A stretch of 64,000 nt of DNA, from assembly GCA_050692985.1 (NCBI GenBank), contig JBOGVZ010000046.1, positions 84,277 to 148,276 on the forward strand. The letters are read 5' to 3'. Positions within the stretch are counted from its first letter, which is position 1. Each line of letters starts with the position of its first letter. This document shows positions 18,099 to 25,542 of the stretch, piece after piece. The stretch comes from JBOGVZ01 sp050692985 (GTDB taxonomy: Bacteria; Actinomycetota; UBA4738; CALAEC01). The notes under the pieces are model-generated. The model was not told where the DNA came from, did not search any database, and was given only the letters and a program-made list of their open reading frames with translations. The translations under genes and the position numbers were made by a program.

Positions 18099-18689
18099 TC
18101 ACCCCCGGGCCATGATAACCATCGGGGACGAGGTTGCAACATCCCTGGCCATCTCCACGCTCGCCGGGGCGGGGGACAGGGACCGAGCCGCGACCTCGGG
18201 ATCCGTCGCCGCCGCCCCTGCGAAGAAGATGAGCCGGCCGCCCGGCCGCAGCAGCGGGTGGGCGATCTCCCACGCCCGGGACAGGGGGGCGAAGGCCCTT
18301 GAGGTGGCCAGGTCGGCGGGTTCCGACGGCTCCTCGGCCCGCCGGGGGGCGACCTCCACGTTCGACAGGCCCAGCTGCTGGACGGCCAGCTCCAGGAACC
18401 CGGCCCGCCGGGCCCGCGCCTCGACCAGCACGAAGCGGCACCACGGGCAGGCGATCGCCAGGACCAGCCCGGGCAGGCCCGAACCGGACCCCAGGTCGTA
18501 GGCCAGGCGGTCGTAGTCGCGGACCAGGGGGGCCGCGCGAAGGCAATCGAGCACGTGGCGCGTCCAGATCCGCCCCCCATCCGAGGCCGAGATCAGGCCG
18601 AGGGGAACCGCACGTTCCTCCAGGAGGAGCGTGTACCGGCCCAGCAGGGCGCTCTGCGTGGAGGAAAGGCCGGAGGGCTCACGTTTCAC
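18099..18689 (-). CDS. rsmG: 16S rRNA m7G527 methyltransferase RsmG (GidB)
   Basis: 196 residues. The SAM-binding motif YDLGSGSGLPGLVLAIA is characteristic of RsmG, which methylates G527 of 16S rRNA at N7; loss gives low-level streptomycin resistance in other bacteria. RIWTRHVLDCL upstream and LATSRAFAPL downstream also match. The start is GTG 18689; the first codons lie within a parS-like site (18682-18697), so ParB binding and rsmG expression may interfere. It belongs to the rpmH-to-parB minus-strand run. Confidence 0.94.
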   Translation of the reverse strand: MKREPSGLSSTQSALLGRYTLLLEERAVPLGLISASDGGRIWTRHVLDCLRAAPLVRDYDRLAYDLGSGSGLPGLVLAIACPWCRFVLVEARARRAGFLELAVQQLGLSNVEVAPRRAEEPSEPADLATSRAFAPLSRAWEIAHPLLRPGGRLIFFAGAAATDPEVAARSLSPAPASVEMARDVATSSPMVIMARG

Positions 18690-18697
18690 GTGAATCC
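18682..18697. promoter_or_regulatory. parS-like ParB binding site 1
   Basis: The sequence agrees with the consensus TGTTTCACGTGAAACA at 13 of 16 positions, including the central GTTTCACGTGAA. It overlaps the start codon of rsmG. ParB and ParA are encoded just downstream, and parS sites near rsmG/parAB are common in Actinomycetota. Confidence 0.75.
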
Positions 18698-18708
18698 GAC
18701 CCCCGAGT

Positions 18709-18724
18709 CGTTTCCCGTGAAACC
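18709..18724. promoter_or_regulatory. parS-like ParB binding site 2
   Basis: CGTTTCCCGTGAAACC agrees with the parS consensus at 13 of 16 positions; the central A of TCACG is C here. It lies 27 bases from site 1 in the short gap between jag and rsmG. The pair strengthens the parS reading because each site alone is imperfect. Confidence 0.65.
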
Positions 18725-18728
18725 CGGA

Positions 18729-19385
18729 TCACCGCTTCTTGCGGATCACCACGCGCCGCTGGGGTTCCTCGCCCTCGCTGGAGGTCTCCACGCCCCCGAC
18801 CTCGCCGGCGGCGTCGTGGACGATCTTGCGCTCGTACGGGGTCATGGGGTCCATCCGCTCGGGGCGGCCGGTGCGACCCACCCGCATGGCCGCGTCCCGA
18901 GCCTTGCCGGCCAGCTGGGAACGCCGCCGCTTCCGGTAGTCCTCCACGTCCACGGTGATCCGGCAGCGCTCCTCCGTCCGCCGCTGCACTGCGGAACGCA
19001 CGATCTCTTGGAGGGCGTCCAACGTCTGTCCATGCCGCCCGATCAGGAGGCCCATCCCCTCGGGCTCCTGGCTTCCCAGGATGTCCACGTACATCACCCC
19101 GTCAACGACGTGATGATCGAGCTCGACGGACATCCCCATGCGCTCGAGCAGTCCTTCCAGGAACTCCTCCGCCACCTCGGCCTGCTCATCCAGGATGTCC
19201 TCCGCCACCGCCTCCTGGCGAAGGCGGACCCTGACGATGGCCTCCTGCTGGCCGAACCCCAGGATGCCCCGGGTGGAGTCCTGGACGATCTCCACCTCGG
19301 CCTCCTGCTCGCTGACGCCGAGCTCCTCCAGGGCGGCCTCGATGGCCTCCTCAACGCTTGGAGCGTTTCTTTCGACCTCGCGCAC
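18729..19385 (-). CDS. jag: Jag/KhpB RNA-binding protein (Jag-N, KH, R3H)
   Basis: 218 residues. Jag-N-like start (SVEEAIEAALEELGVSEQEA, ILGFGQQEA), a KH domain with the IGRHGQTLDALQ loop near 125-137, and an R3H domain (DYRKRRRSQLAGKARDAA, then MTPYERKIVHDA). In Gram-positive bacteria it binds many RNAs and affects cell elongation. The start is GTG 19385: GGAGG lies just upstream and the start overlaps the end of yidC by 35 bases. A longer frame to 19454 is open but lacks a comparable ribosome-binding site. Confidence 0.92.
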   Translation of the reverse strand: MREVERNAPSVEEAIEAALEELGVSEQEAEVEIVQDSTRGILGFGQQEAIVRVRLRQEAVAEDILDEQAEVAEEFLEGLLERMGMSVELDHHVVDGVMYVDILGSQEPEGMGLLIGRHGQTLDALQEIVRSAVQRRTEERCRITVDVEDYRKRRRSQLAGKARDAAMRVGRTGRPERMDPMTPYERKIVHDAAGEVGGVETSSEGEEPQRRVVIRKKR

Positions 19386-20301
19386 CTTTGCCTCCGGACC
19401 GCTTGCCCTTTCCGCCCGCCCCACCCGACTTGCCCGACCCGGCCGAGGGGGCACCGCTGGGCCTGGCCTTCGGTGACCCGTCCCCCGAAGGATGGGGCTT
19501 GGCCCGCTCCGGAACAGAGCCGGACCCCGCCTCAGGTCTCGACCTCAACATGAGGTATTGCTGGCCGACCTGCCACAGGTTGGTGGTGACCCAGTAGATC
19601 AGGACGCCGGCGGAGATGTTGACCGAGATCACCCCCAGGAACACCGGCATGATCCGGCCCATCATCTTCATCTGGGCCTGCTGGGGCCCCGCGCTGGCCC
19701 GCTGCATCTGCCGCTGCTGGTAGTACGTGGTCAGCACCATCAGGGCCACCAGGAGGTAGACGGGGAGGGCCACCATCCAGCTGTCGCCGCAGTTCACCTG
19801 CTCGGCCCCCTGCACTACCTCCACCATCCCCCGCCCGGCCCGGGCCGGGGAGCAGGCCAGGTTCATCCCCAGGAACCCCGCCTTCTGGGAGGCGATGTCG
19901 GCGGCCAGGCGGCTTCCCTCCGGCAGGTACCTGGTCCCCGGAAGGTTCCCCGGCAGCGCGGTCGTCAGGACCCTGTACAGGGCGAAGAACACGGGGAGCT
20001 GGAGCAGCAGCGGGAGGCACCCGCCCAGCGGGTTCACCTGGTGCTCCTTGTACATCTTCATCATCTCTTCGTTGAGCTTCTGCCGGTTCCCCTTGTGCTT
20101 GCGCTGGAGCTCCTTGATCTGGGGCTGGAGCTTCTGCATGGCCTGCATCGACCGGGTCTGCTTGATCGTCAGGGGCAGCATCAGGACCCGCACGCCCACC
20201 GTCAGCAGCATGATCGCCACCACGTAGCTGGGGATGACGTTGTAGGAGAACGACAGCGCCGACCCGAGCCCGGTCAGGAGTCCGTTCCATACCTCGGCCA
20301 C
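19351..20301 (-). CDS. yidC: Membrane protein insertase YidC
   Basis: 316 residues. The conserved five-helix YidC core is visible: VGVRVLMLPLTIKQTRSMQA, the cytoplasmic hairpin (KLQPQIKELQRKHKGNRQKL), NPLGGCLPLLLQLPVFFALY, then helices around VALPVYLLVALMVLTTYY and VISVNISAGVLIYWVTTNLW. The C-terminus is a 60-residue glycine/lysine/serine-rich basic tail that can contact the ribosome. The segment GMNLACSPARAGRG between helices suggests a short extracellular loop. The start is GTG 20301, only three bases after yidD. Confidence 0.95.
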   Translation of the reverse strand: MAEVWNGLLTGLGSALSFSYNVIPSYVVAIMLLTVGVRVLMLPLTIKQTRSMQAMQKLQPQIKELQRKHKGNRQKLNEEMMKMYKEHQVNPLGGCLPLLLQLPVFFALYRVLTTALPGNLPGTRYLPEGSRLAADIASQKAGFLGMNLACSPARAGRGMVEVVQGAEQVNCGDSWMVALPVYLLVALMVLTTYYQQRQMQRASAGPQQAQMKMMGRIMPVFLGVISVNISAGVLIYWVTTNLWQVGQQYLMLRSRPEAGSGSVPERAKPHPSGDGSPKARPSGAPSAGSGKSGGAGGKGKRSGGKGARGRKKRSKR

Positions 20302-20304
20302 CGA

Positions 20305-20610
20305 CTAGGCCTTCCCGCGTATGATGCGCTCATACTCCTGGGAGGGCGGCGTCCATCGCCCAGCGGGCGGCACGGGGTCGGGCCCCCCGTCCGACAGCGG
20401 GCTGCACCGCAGGACCCTCCACCCGGCCAGGGCCGAGCCCTTGAGGGCCCCGTGGACGCGGACGGCCTCCAACGCGTAGGCGGAGCAGGACGGGTGGAAC
20501 CGGCACCGCCCGGAGACCATGGGTCCCACGGTGTGCCGGTACAGCAGCAGCAGCCCGACCAGCAGGAGCCGGACCGGCAGGCCGATGGCCCACGCGATCC
20601 GGCGGATCAT
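20305..20610 (-). CDS. yidD: Membrane insertion efficiency factor YidD
   Basis: 101 residues. HTVGPMVSGRCRFHPSCSAY is the YidD signature, and it is followed by ALEAVRVHGALKGSALAGWR and a proline-rich tail. YidD is a small membrane-peripheral protein that aids insertion with YidC; the homologous fold was once called alpha-hemolysin-like. The start is ATG 20610, in an ATGA overlap with the rnpA stop; a longer upstream frame is only the shadow of rnpA. Confidence 0.94.
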   Translation of the reverse strand: MIRRIAWAIGLPVRLLLVGLLLLYRHTVGPMVSGRCRFHPSCSAYALEAVRVHGALKGSALAGWRVLRCSPLSDGGPDPVPPAGRWTPPSQEYERIIRGKA

Positions 20611-20969
20611 GTCCGCATCACTCCGGCCTTCTCCAGCAGGACCTCGATCTCCCGAGCGAGCTGGGGCGCCTTGACCCCCACCAGGGGACGCCGCGCCACC
20701 AGGACCACGTCGTGTCCGTTCCGCAGCCTGGGCGCCAGTTGCCACCACGCTTGGCGAAGCAGCCGCCGGGCCCGGTTCCTGACCACCGCGCCCCCGAGCC
20801 TCCGGCCCGCGATCCACCCGGCGCGCGAAGGACCGGGCCCCGGCGCCAGAAACACTATCACCCGCTCGGAGCGGAGAGGCGTGCCCGCATCGAGGACCCG
20901 GCCGATCTCGCGTGAGCGGCGGAGCCTAGGCGCTGAGCCTCGTCCTGCCCTTGGCCCGTCTCCTGGCAA
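20607..20969 (-). CDS. rnpA: Ribonuclease P protein component
   Basis: 120 residues. The RNR motif VVRNRARRLLRQAWW is diagnostic for RnpA, which helps the RNase P RNA remove 5' leaders from pre-tRNAs. RLRRSREIGRVLDAG near the N-terminus and the C-terminal DVVLVARRPL also fit. No ATG or GTG is available before conserved residues, so TTG 20969 is the likely start. It overlaps the 3' end of rpmH by 44 bases, an overlap known for this gene pair. Confidence 0.92.
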   Translation of the reverse strand: MPGDGPRAGRGSAPRLRRSREIGRVLDAGTPLRSERVIVFLAPGPGPSRAGWIAGRRLGGAVVRNRARRLLRQAWWQLAPRLRNGHDVVLVARRPLVGVKAPQLAREIEVLLEKAGVMRT

Positions 20970-21060
20970 TGATCTGGCGCCCGGCCCGGGTCCGCATCCG
21001 CGCCCGAAAGCCCAGCCTCCGCTTCCGGCGACGCACGTGTGGTTGGAAGGTTCGCTTCAT
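20926..21060 (-). CDS. rpmH: 50S ribosomal protein L34
   Basis: 44 residues beginning MKRTFQPHVRRRKRRLGFRA and ending RRRAKGRTRLSA, the universal L34 sequence. The start is ATG 21060. An AT-rich stretch with TACTTT on the minus strand (21071-21076) is the likely -10 region; there is no clear ribosome-binding site. It diverges from dnaA, as in nearly all bacteria with this locus. Confidence 0.97.
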   Translation of the reverse strand: MKRTFQPHVRRRKRRLGFRARMRTRAGRQIIARRRAKGRTRLSA

Positions 21061-21138
21061 CGGAGCAAATAAAGTAACAAAATCGGGGGCGCCAGGTGTT
21101 GCCGCAGGTCACGACGGGTCTGCGGAACCGGGGCGGAT

Positions 21139-21168
21139 TTGGGGTCCCCGGCGGCGCCCCGCTATAAT
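21139..21168 (+). promoter_or_regulatory. dnaA promoter
   Basis: TTGGGG at 21139-21144, an 18-base spacer and a perfect TATAAT at 21163-21168 form the best sigma-70-type promoter of the rpmH-dnaA gap, 82 bases before the dnaA start. Confidence 0.75.
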
Positions 21169-21235
21169 CCGGAGCGTTCCCCACGGGGTCGCCCAGGCGG
21201 CGGCCCCGATTTACTTCCCCAGCAGATTGCACACC

Positions 21236-21257
21236 TGTGGAAAAGGACTGTGGATAA
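21236..21257. promoter_or_regulatory. Two DnaA boxes at the dnaA start
   Basis: TGTGGAAAA at 21236-21244 and TGTGGATAA at 21249-21257. The second is the exact reverse complement of the TTATCCACA consensus and spans the dnaA start codon. Position suggests autoregulation of dnaA or part of the origin. Confidence 0.8.
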
Positions 21258-22611
21258 GGTCGCAGCGTCCCCCCCGGAGGCGGAGCGCGTCTGGGCCGAG
21301 GCGGTCGAGCGGATCCGCGCTCAGCTGTCGGCCAGCTCGTTCGAGATGTGGTTCTCGGACGTCCGGCCCCGGGCGGGCGGCGCGGGCGCCCTGGAGCTGG
21401 TGGTGCCCAGCGACTACGTCAAGGCCTGGCTGGCCACGCGGTACCTGTCCGCCATCGGCCAGGCGGTGGCCGACGCGGCCGGGAGGCCGCTGGCGATCTC
21501 GCTCGTGACCGAGGCCCGCCCCGGACAGGCCGAGCCCCGGGCGCCCGCGCCGGCGGTGAAGAAGGACGCCGCCGCGCGGTCGCCGTTCCCGGACCGGTAC
21601 ACGTTCGACACCTTCGTGCTCGGGGCGTCGAACCGGTTCGCCCACGCAGCGGCCATGGCCGTGGCCGAGGCTCCGCCGTCCAAGGCGTACAACCCCCTGT
21701 TCATCTACGGGGGAGTGGGGCTGGGGAAGACCCACCTCCTGTTCGCCATCGCCAACCACATGAACCGCCTCACGCCGGGGACCAGGGCCAAGTACGTGAC
21801 GTCCGAGTCCTTCGTCACCGAGTTCATCAAGGCCGTCCGCGAGGGTCAGGGCTATCTGTTCCAGCGCCGCTATCGCGACGTGGACGTCCTACTGGTGGAC
21901 GACATCCAGTTCCTGGCCAGGGCCGAGGAGACCCAGACCGAGTTCTTCCACACGTTCAACACGCTGCACGGCGCCGAGCGGCAGATCGTGATCGCCAGCG
22001 ACCGCCCGCCCCAGGAGCTCTCGGGCCTGGCCGAGCGGCTCCGGAACCGGTTCCGATGGGGCCTGTGCGTGGACATCCAGCCGCCCAACCTCGAGACCAG
22101 GATCGCCATCCTTCAGCGCAAGGCCATGCGCGACGCCCTGCGGGTCCCCGACGCGGTCCTCCGGTTCATCGCCGAGAAGTTCGACGCGAACATCCGCGAG
22201 CTCGAGGGGGCCCTGTTGCGGGTGGTGGCCACGGCGTCCCTGTCACAGCAGCCCGTCGACCTGCCCCTGGCCGAGCGGGCCCTGGAGGACCTCCTCCCTC
22301 AGGGCGGCGAGGTCCCGCCCGAGGCGATCGTGGCCGAGACCGCCCGGTACTTCGGGCTCAGCCGCGAGGACCTGATGTCGAAGAGCCGGTCCCGGCCACT
22401 GACGACCGCCCGCCACGTGGCCATGTACCTGCTGCGCGAGCTCACCGACCTGTCCCTGATCAAGATCGGGGACCTGTTCGACCGGGACCACACCACGGCC
22501 CTCCACGGGATCCACAAGGTCGAGAAGCAGATGCCCCAGCGCGACACCACCCACCGGCAGGTCCAGGAACTCACCAAGATCATCAACGCAGCAGTGCGGG
22601 GGACCCGGTGA
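21250..22611 (+). CDS. dnaA: Chromosomal replication initiator DnaA
   Basis: 453 residues. N-terminal domain I (SSFEMWFSDVRP), a short linker, then the AAA+ domain: Walker A YGGVGLGKTHLLFAIAN, Walker B VLLVDDIQFLA, sensor LRNRFRWGL, and domain IV with the DNA-binding signature DRDHTTALHGIHKVEKQ. It opens the origin by binding DnaA boxes. GTG 21250 is chosen because AAAGGA lies just upstream and the frame upstream holds no convincing start; an open frame to 21139 exists. Domain II is short, which explains the modest length. Confidence 0.96.
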   Translation: MDKVAASPPEAERVWAEAVERIRAQLSASSFEMWFSDVRPRAGGAGALELVVPSDYVKAWLATRYLSAIGQAVADAAGRPLAISLVTEARPGQAEPRAPAPAVKKDAAARSPFPDRYTFDTFVLGASNRFAHAAAMAVAEAPPSKAYNPLFIYGGVGLGKTHLLFAIANHMNRLTPGTRAKYVTSESFVTEFIKAVREGQGYLFQRRYRDVDVLLVDDIQFLARAEETQTEFFHTFNTLHGAERQIVIASDRPPQELSGLAERLRNRFRWGLCVDIQPPNLETRIAILQRKAMRDALRVPDAVLRFIAEKFDANIRELEGALLRVVATASLSQQPVDLPLAERALEDLLPQGGEVPPEAIVAETARYFGLSREDLMSKSRSRPLTTARHVAMYLLRELTDLSLIKIGDLFDRDHTTALHGIHKVEKQMPQRDTTHRQVQELTKIINAAVRGTR

Positions 22612-22816
22612 GGAAAACGACCAGGGTTGTGCACACCTCCACGGCACCGCGGTTGCGGCCCCGCCGTGGGCCCACCGAATCCCACACGTGTTTCCACATG
22701 TCAGACCCCCTCGCTACGCTGCGGCGTAACATGGTTTCCCACACATTCCACACCCCCTACTACGACTACCGGTTTGAGAATTCCCACAGGAGAGCTCGGC
22801 CGACAGGAGGTGAGCT
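22612..22816. other. Putative replication origin between dnaA and dnaN
   Basis: 205 bases without a gene. DnaA-box-like 9-mers (TTATCCACA consensus, one to three mismatches) occur at 22627-22635 (TTGTGCACA), 22690-22698 (GTTTCCACA), 22735-22743 (TTTCCCACA), 22744-22752 (CATTCCACA) and 22780-22788 (ATTCCCACA). The right half is locally richer in A and T than its surroundings. Location in the dnaA-dnaN gap is the usual origin site in Actinomycetota. Two better boxes lie at the dnaA start. Function is inferred from position and box density only. Confidence 0.65.
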
Positions 22817-23920
22817 GTGAAGTTCCGCTGCGATCGGGACCTGCTGGCGGACGCTCTGGCAACCGTCCAGCGAGGCGTCTCCACGAGGCCGGGCATCCCG
22901 GCCCTGACGGGGGTGCTGATGACGGTGGGGGAGGAGGGCCTGACCCTGACCACCACCGACCTGGAGGTGACCACCGAGGTCCGCGTCCCGGTAGAGACCC
23001 GCGAGGAAGGGACGGCCCTGGTGCCGGCCCGGCTCATGGCCGACATGGTGAAATCCCTGGCCCCGGACGCGGTCGAGTTCGACACCGACGGCTCCCAGGC
23101 CAGGGTGCTGTGCCGAAGCTTCGAGGGCACGCTGCGGTGCCTGGCCGCGGAGGACTTCCCGGCGTTCCGGGAGCCCGAGGGCGTCCGGGTCACCGCGGCC
23201 GCCGAGCCCTTCGCCGAGGGGGTGGGCCAGGTGGTGAGGGCGGCCTCGAGGGACGAGGCCCGCCCCGTGCTCACCGGTGTGCTGCTCGAGGCAAACCGGG
23301 AGGGCCTGACGATCGTGGCCACGGACTCGTACCGGCTGGCGGTCCGGGAGCTGTCGGCCACCGGTGGGGGAGAGGCCACCGCATTGGTGCCGGAGCGGGC
23401 GATCTCCGAGGCCGGCCGGGCCGCCGCCGGGGAGGAGAAGGCCGAGGTGGAGATCATCCTGGGCGAGGCCCAGGCCGCCTTCCGGGTGGGCCCGCTGCGG
23501 CTTACGTCCCGGCTGATCGACGAGCAGTTCCCGAACTACCGCCAGCTCCTTCCGGAACCCGGGGGGAACCGCCTGACGGCGGCCCGCCAGGACCTGCTGG
23601 AGGCGGTCCGCCGGGTGGGGCTGCTGGCCCGGGAGAGCTCTCCGGTGCGCCTGGAGCTGAACGCGCTGGGGGTGCGGCTGACGTCGTCCTCGCCGGACCT
23701 GGGGGGCGCGGTGGAGGCCGTGGAGGCCAACTACGAGGGGGAGGACCTCACCGCGGCGTTCAACCCGGCGTTCCTGGGGGACGGGCTGGCCGGCGTGGTG
23801 GGCGACCGGGTCGAGGTCGAGTTCCGCGATGGGCTCAAGCCCGCGGTGCTGCGGGGCGAGGGGGGCGGCGAGTTCACCTACCTGGTGATGCCGGTGCGCC
23901 TGCCCGCCGCGGTGGGCTAG
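22817..23920 (+). CDS. dnaN: DNA polymerase III beta sliding clamp
   Basis: 367 residues in three repeated clamp domains, starting MKFRCDRDLLADALATVQRG; the peptide-binding region and C-terminus FTYLVMPVRLP match DnaN. The dimeric ring tethers polymerase to DNA. An AGGAGGTGAGC ribosome-binding site precedes GTG 22817. It follows the putative origin and is followed after 38 bases by recF. Confidence 0.96.
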   Translation: MKFRCDRDLLADALATVQRGVSTRPGIPALTGVLMTVGEEGLTLTTTDLEVTTEVRVPVETREEGTALVPARLMADMVKSLAPDAVEFDTDGSQARVLCRSFEGTLRCLAAEDFPAFREPEGVRVTAAAEPFAEGVGQVVRAASRDEARPVLTGVLLEANREGLTIVATDSYRLAVRELSATGGGEATALVPERAISEAGRAAAGEEKAEVEIILGEAQAAFRVGPLRLTSRLIDEQFPNYRQLLPEPGGNRLTAARQDLLEAVRRVGLLARESSPVRLELNALGVRLTSSSPDLGGAVEAVEANYEGEDLTAAFNPAFLGDGLAGVVGDRVEVEFRDGLKPAVLRGEGGGEFTYLVMPVRLPAAVG

Positions 23921-23958
23921 GACCCCCGGGGGGCGGCCGGTGGCCGGCGGGTGAGGAG

Positions 23959-25041
23959 GTGCGGCTGGCCTGGGTCGAGGTCCGGGACTTCCGGAACCAC
24001 GCGAGCACCTCGCTGGAGGCCCCCCCGGGGCTGGTCGTGGCGGTGGGCCCCAACGCGCAGGGGAAGACGAACCTGCTCGAGGCCGTGCACTACCTGATGA
24101 CGCTGTCCTCCCCTCGGGCATCCTCCGACGAGCCCCTGGTGCGGAGGGGGGCGGAGAGCGCCTACCTGCGGGGTGAGGTGGAGACGCCTGCCGGGCGGGT
24201 CCTGGTCGAGGTGGAGGTCCGGGCGTCCGGGGCCAACCGGGTGCAGGTGAACCGGAGTGGGGTCCGGCGCAAGCGAGACCTCAGGTCCCGGGTCCGCTCG
24301 GTGATGTCGATCCCCGAGGACCTGGCCATCGTTCAGGGCCAGCCGGAGGAGCGTCGGCGGTTCCTCGATGAGGTCGTCCAGGCGCTGTGGCCCCCCGAGG
24401 AGACCCCCCGCCGGGCGTACGACCGGGCCCTGCGGCAGCGGAACAGGCTCCTGAAGGAACATGATGGAGCGGAGGCGCCCAGGGGGCTGGAGGCCTGGGA
24501 CGCCGAGCTGGCGCGGCACGGATCCGCGGTGACGGGAGCTCGCGGGGAGGCCGTCCGCCGGGTGGCCCCCCGGGCCGGGGATGCCTTCGAGGCCATCGCC
24601 GCGGAGCGGCTGCTGGTGGAGTACCGACCCTCCGTCGAAGGGGAGCGGGCGGGGCTGGAGGCGGCCTTCCTCCGGCGCCTGGAGGAGCGGCGGGCCGACG
24701 AGCTGGCGCGGCGGACCACCCTGGTGGGCCCTCACCGGGACGAACTGGACATCGCGGTGGGGAGCCTGGCCGCCCGCCGGTTCGCCTCCCACGGGGAGGC
24801 GTGGGCGGGCGCCCTGAGCCTGCGCCTGGGCACGGCCGAGGCCCTGGCGGCCGAGGCCGGGGAGCCGCCGGTCCTGGTCCTGGACGACCCGTTCTCGGGG
24901 CTGGACCCGGTCCGCCGGGGGCGCCTCGGCGAGCTGCTGTCCGGTCGGGGGCAGGTGCTCCTGGCGGTGCCCGACGAGGCCCAGGTGCCGGCGGGGGCCG
25001 CGGTGTGGGACGTGCGCCAGGGCTCGGTGCAGCGGCGATGA
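23959..25041 (+). CDS. recF: DNA repair ATPase RecF
   Basis: 360 residues. VRLAWVEVRDFRNH is the typical RecF start, then Walker A GPNAQGKTNLLEAVHYL, VQGQPEERRRFLDE, the RTTLVGPHRDEL segment, and the signature/Walker B region VLVLDDPFSGLDPVRR. RecF loads RecA at gapped DNA. GTG 23959 is chosen because it starts the conserved segment exactly. The stop overlaps the next start (ATGA). Confidence 0.94.
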   Translation: MRLAWVEVRDFRNHASTSLEAPPGLVVAVGPNAQGKTNLLEAVHYLMTLSSPRASSDEPLVRRGAESAYLRGEVETPAGRVLVEVEVRASGANRVQVNRSGVRRKRDLRSRVRSVMSIPEDLAIVQGQPEERRRFLDEVVQALWPPEETPRRAYDRALRQRNRLLKEHDGAEAPRGLEAWDAELARHGSAVTGARGEAVRRVAPRAGDAFEAIAAERLLVEYRPSVEGERAGLEAAFLRRLEERRADELARRTTLVGPHRDELDIAVGSLAARRFASHGEAWAGALSLRLGTAEALAAEAGEPPVLVLDDPFSGLDPVRRGRLGELLSGRGQVLLAVPDEAQVPAGAAVWDVRQGSVQRR

Positions 25042-25460
25042 GCTCGGGTGAGGAAGGAGGCCGTCACGGCCTGGGGGACCCGCCCGAGGGGATCGGCGAG
25101 GTCGTCCGGGCTCTCCTGGGGAAGGGCCGGATGCACCGCGGGATCTCGCTGGGCCGACTGGCCCTGGCGTGGGACCGGGTGGTGGGGCCCGAGCTGGCCA
25201 GGGAGACGGCTCCCCTGTCCCTCGATGGGGGCGGCCTGCTGGTGGCCGCGTCGAGCCCGGGATGGGGCACGCGGGTCCGGTTCCAGGACGAGGACATCCG
25301 CCGGCGGGCCAACGAGGCCCTGGGTGGAGAGGAGGTCGCCTCGGTCACGGTGATCGTGTCGGCAGATGCACGGAAGGGTCGCCAAAACCCGTTGCGGGAC
25401 AACGCCTTTGGGGCCGGGGAGCCTCCTGGTGGAACCCCCGGAGGGGGGTCCCCCGAGTGA
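25038..25460 (+). CDS. DUF721 (DciA-like) protein
   Basis: 140 residues. The region from about 18 to 105 (IGEVVRALLGKGRMHRGISL, AWDRVVGPELARETAPLSL, LLVAASSPGWGTRVRF) is DUF721, the family that includes the helicase-loading protein DciA. Its location recF-DUF721-gyrB is standard in Actinomycetota (Rv0004). The proposed role is replicative helicase loading, but this has been shown only for some family members. The tail is glycine-rich. Confidence 0.88.
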   Translation: MSSGEEGGRHGLGDPPEGIGEVVRALLGKGRMHRGISLGRLALAWDRVVGPELARETAPLSLDGGGLLVAASSPGWGTRVRFQDEDIRRRANEALGGEEVASVTVIVSADARKGRQNPLRDNAFGAGEPPGGTPGGGSPE

Positions 25461-25466
25461 TAGAAT
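25461..25466 (+). promoter_or_regulatory. Probable gyrB -10 element
   Basis: TAGAAT directly after the DUF721 stop, 76 bases before the gyrB GTG. No convincing -35 is visible in the surrounding G/C runs. Confidence 0.45.
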
Positions 25467-25542
25467 TGCTGTGCTGATCCCCGCGCGAGCGGTTCCTCGA
25501 GTGAGGTACGGGCCCCTGCGACGACGGCCCGATGGAGGGTGA

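Noticed and set aside
22627..25041. An 804-codon frame covering the origin, dnaN and recF
   Set aside because: Only the last 360 codons are RecF; the rest is the out-of-frame shadow of dnaN and contains the non-coding origin.
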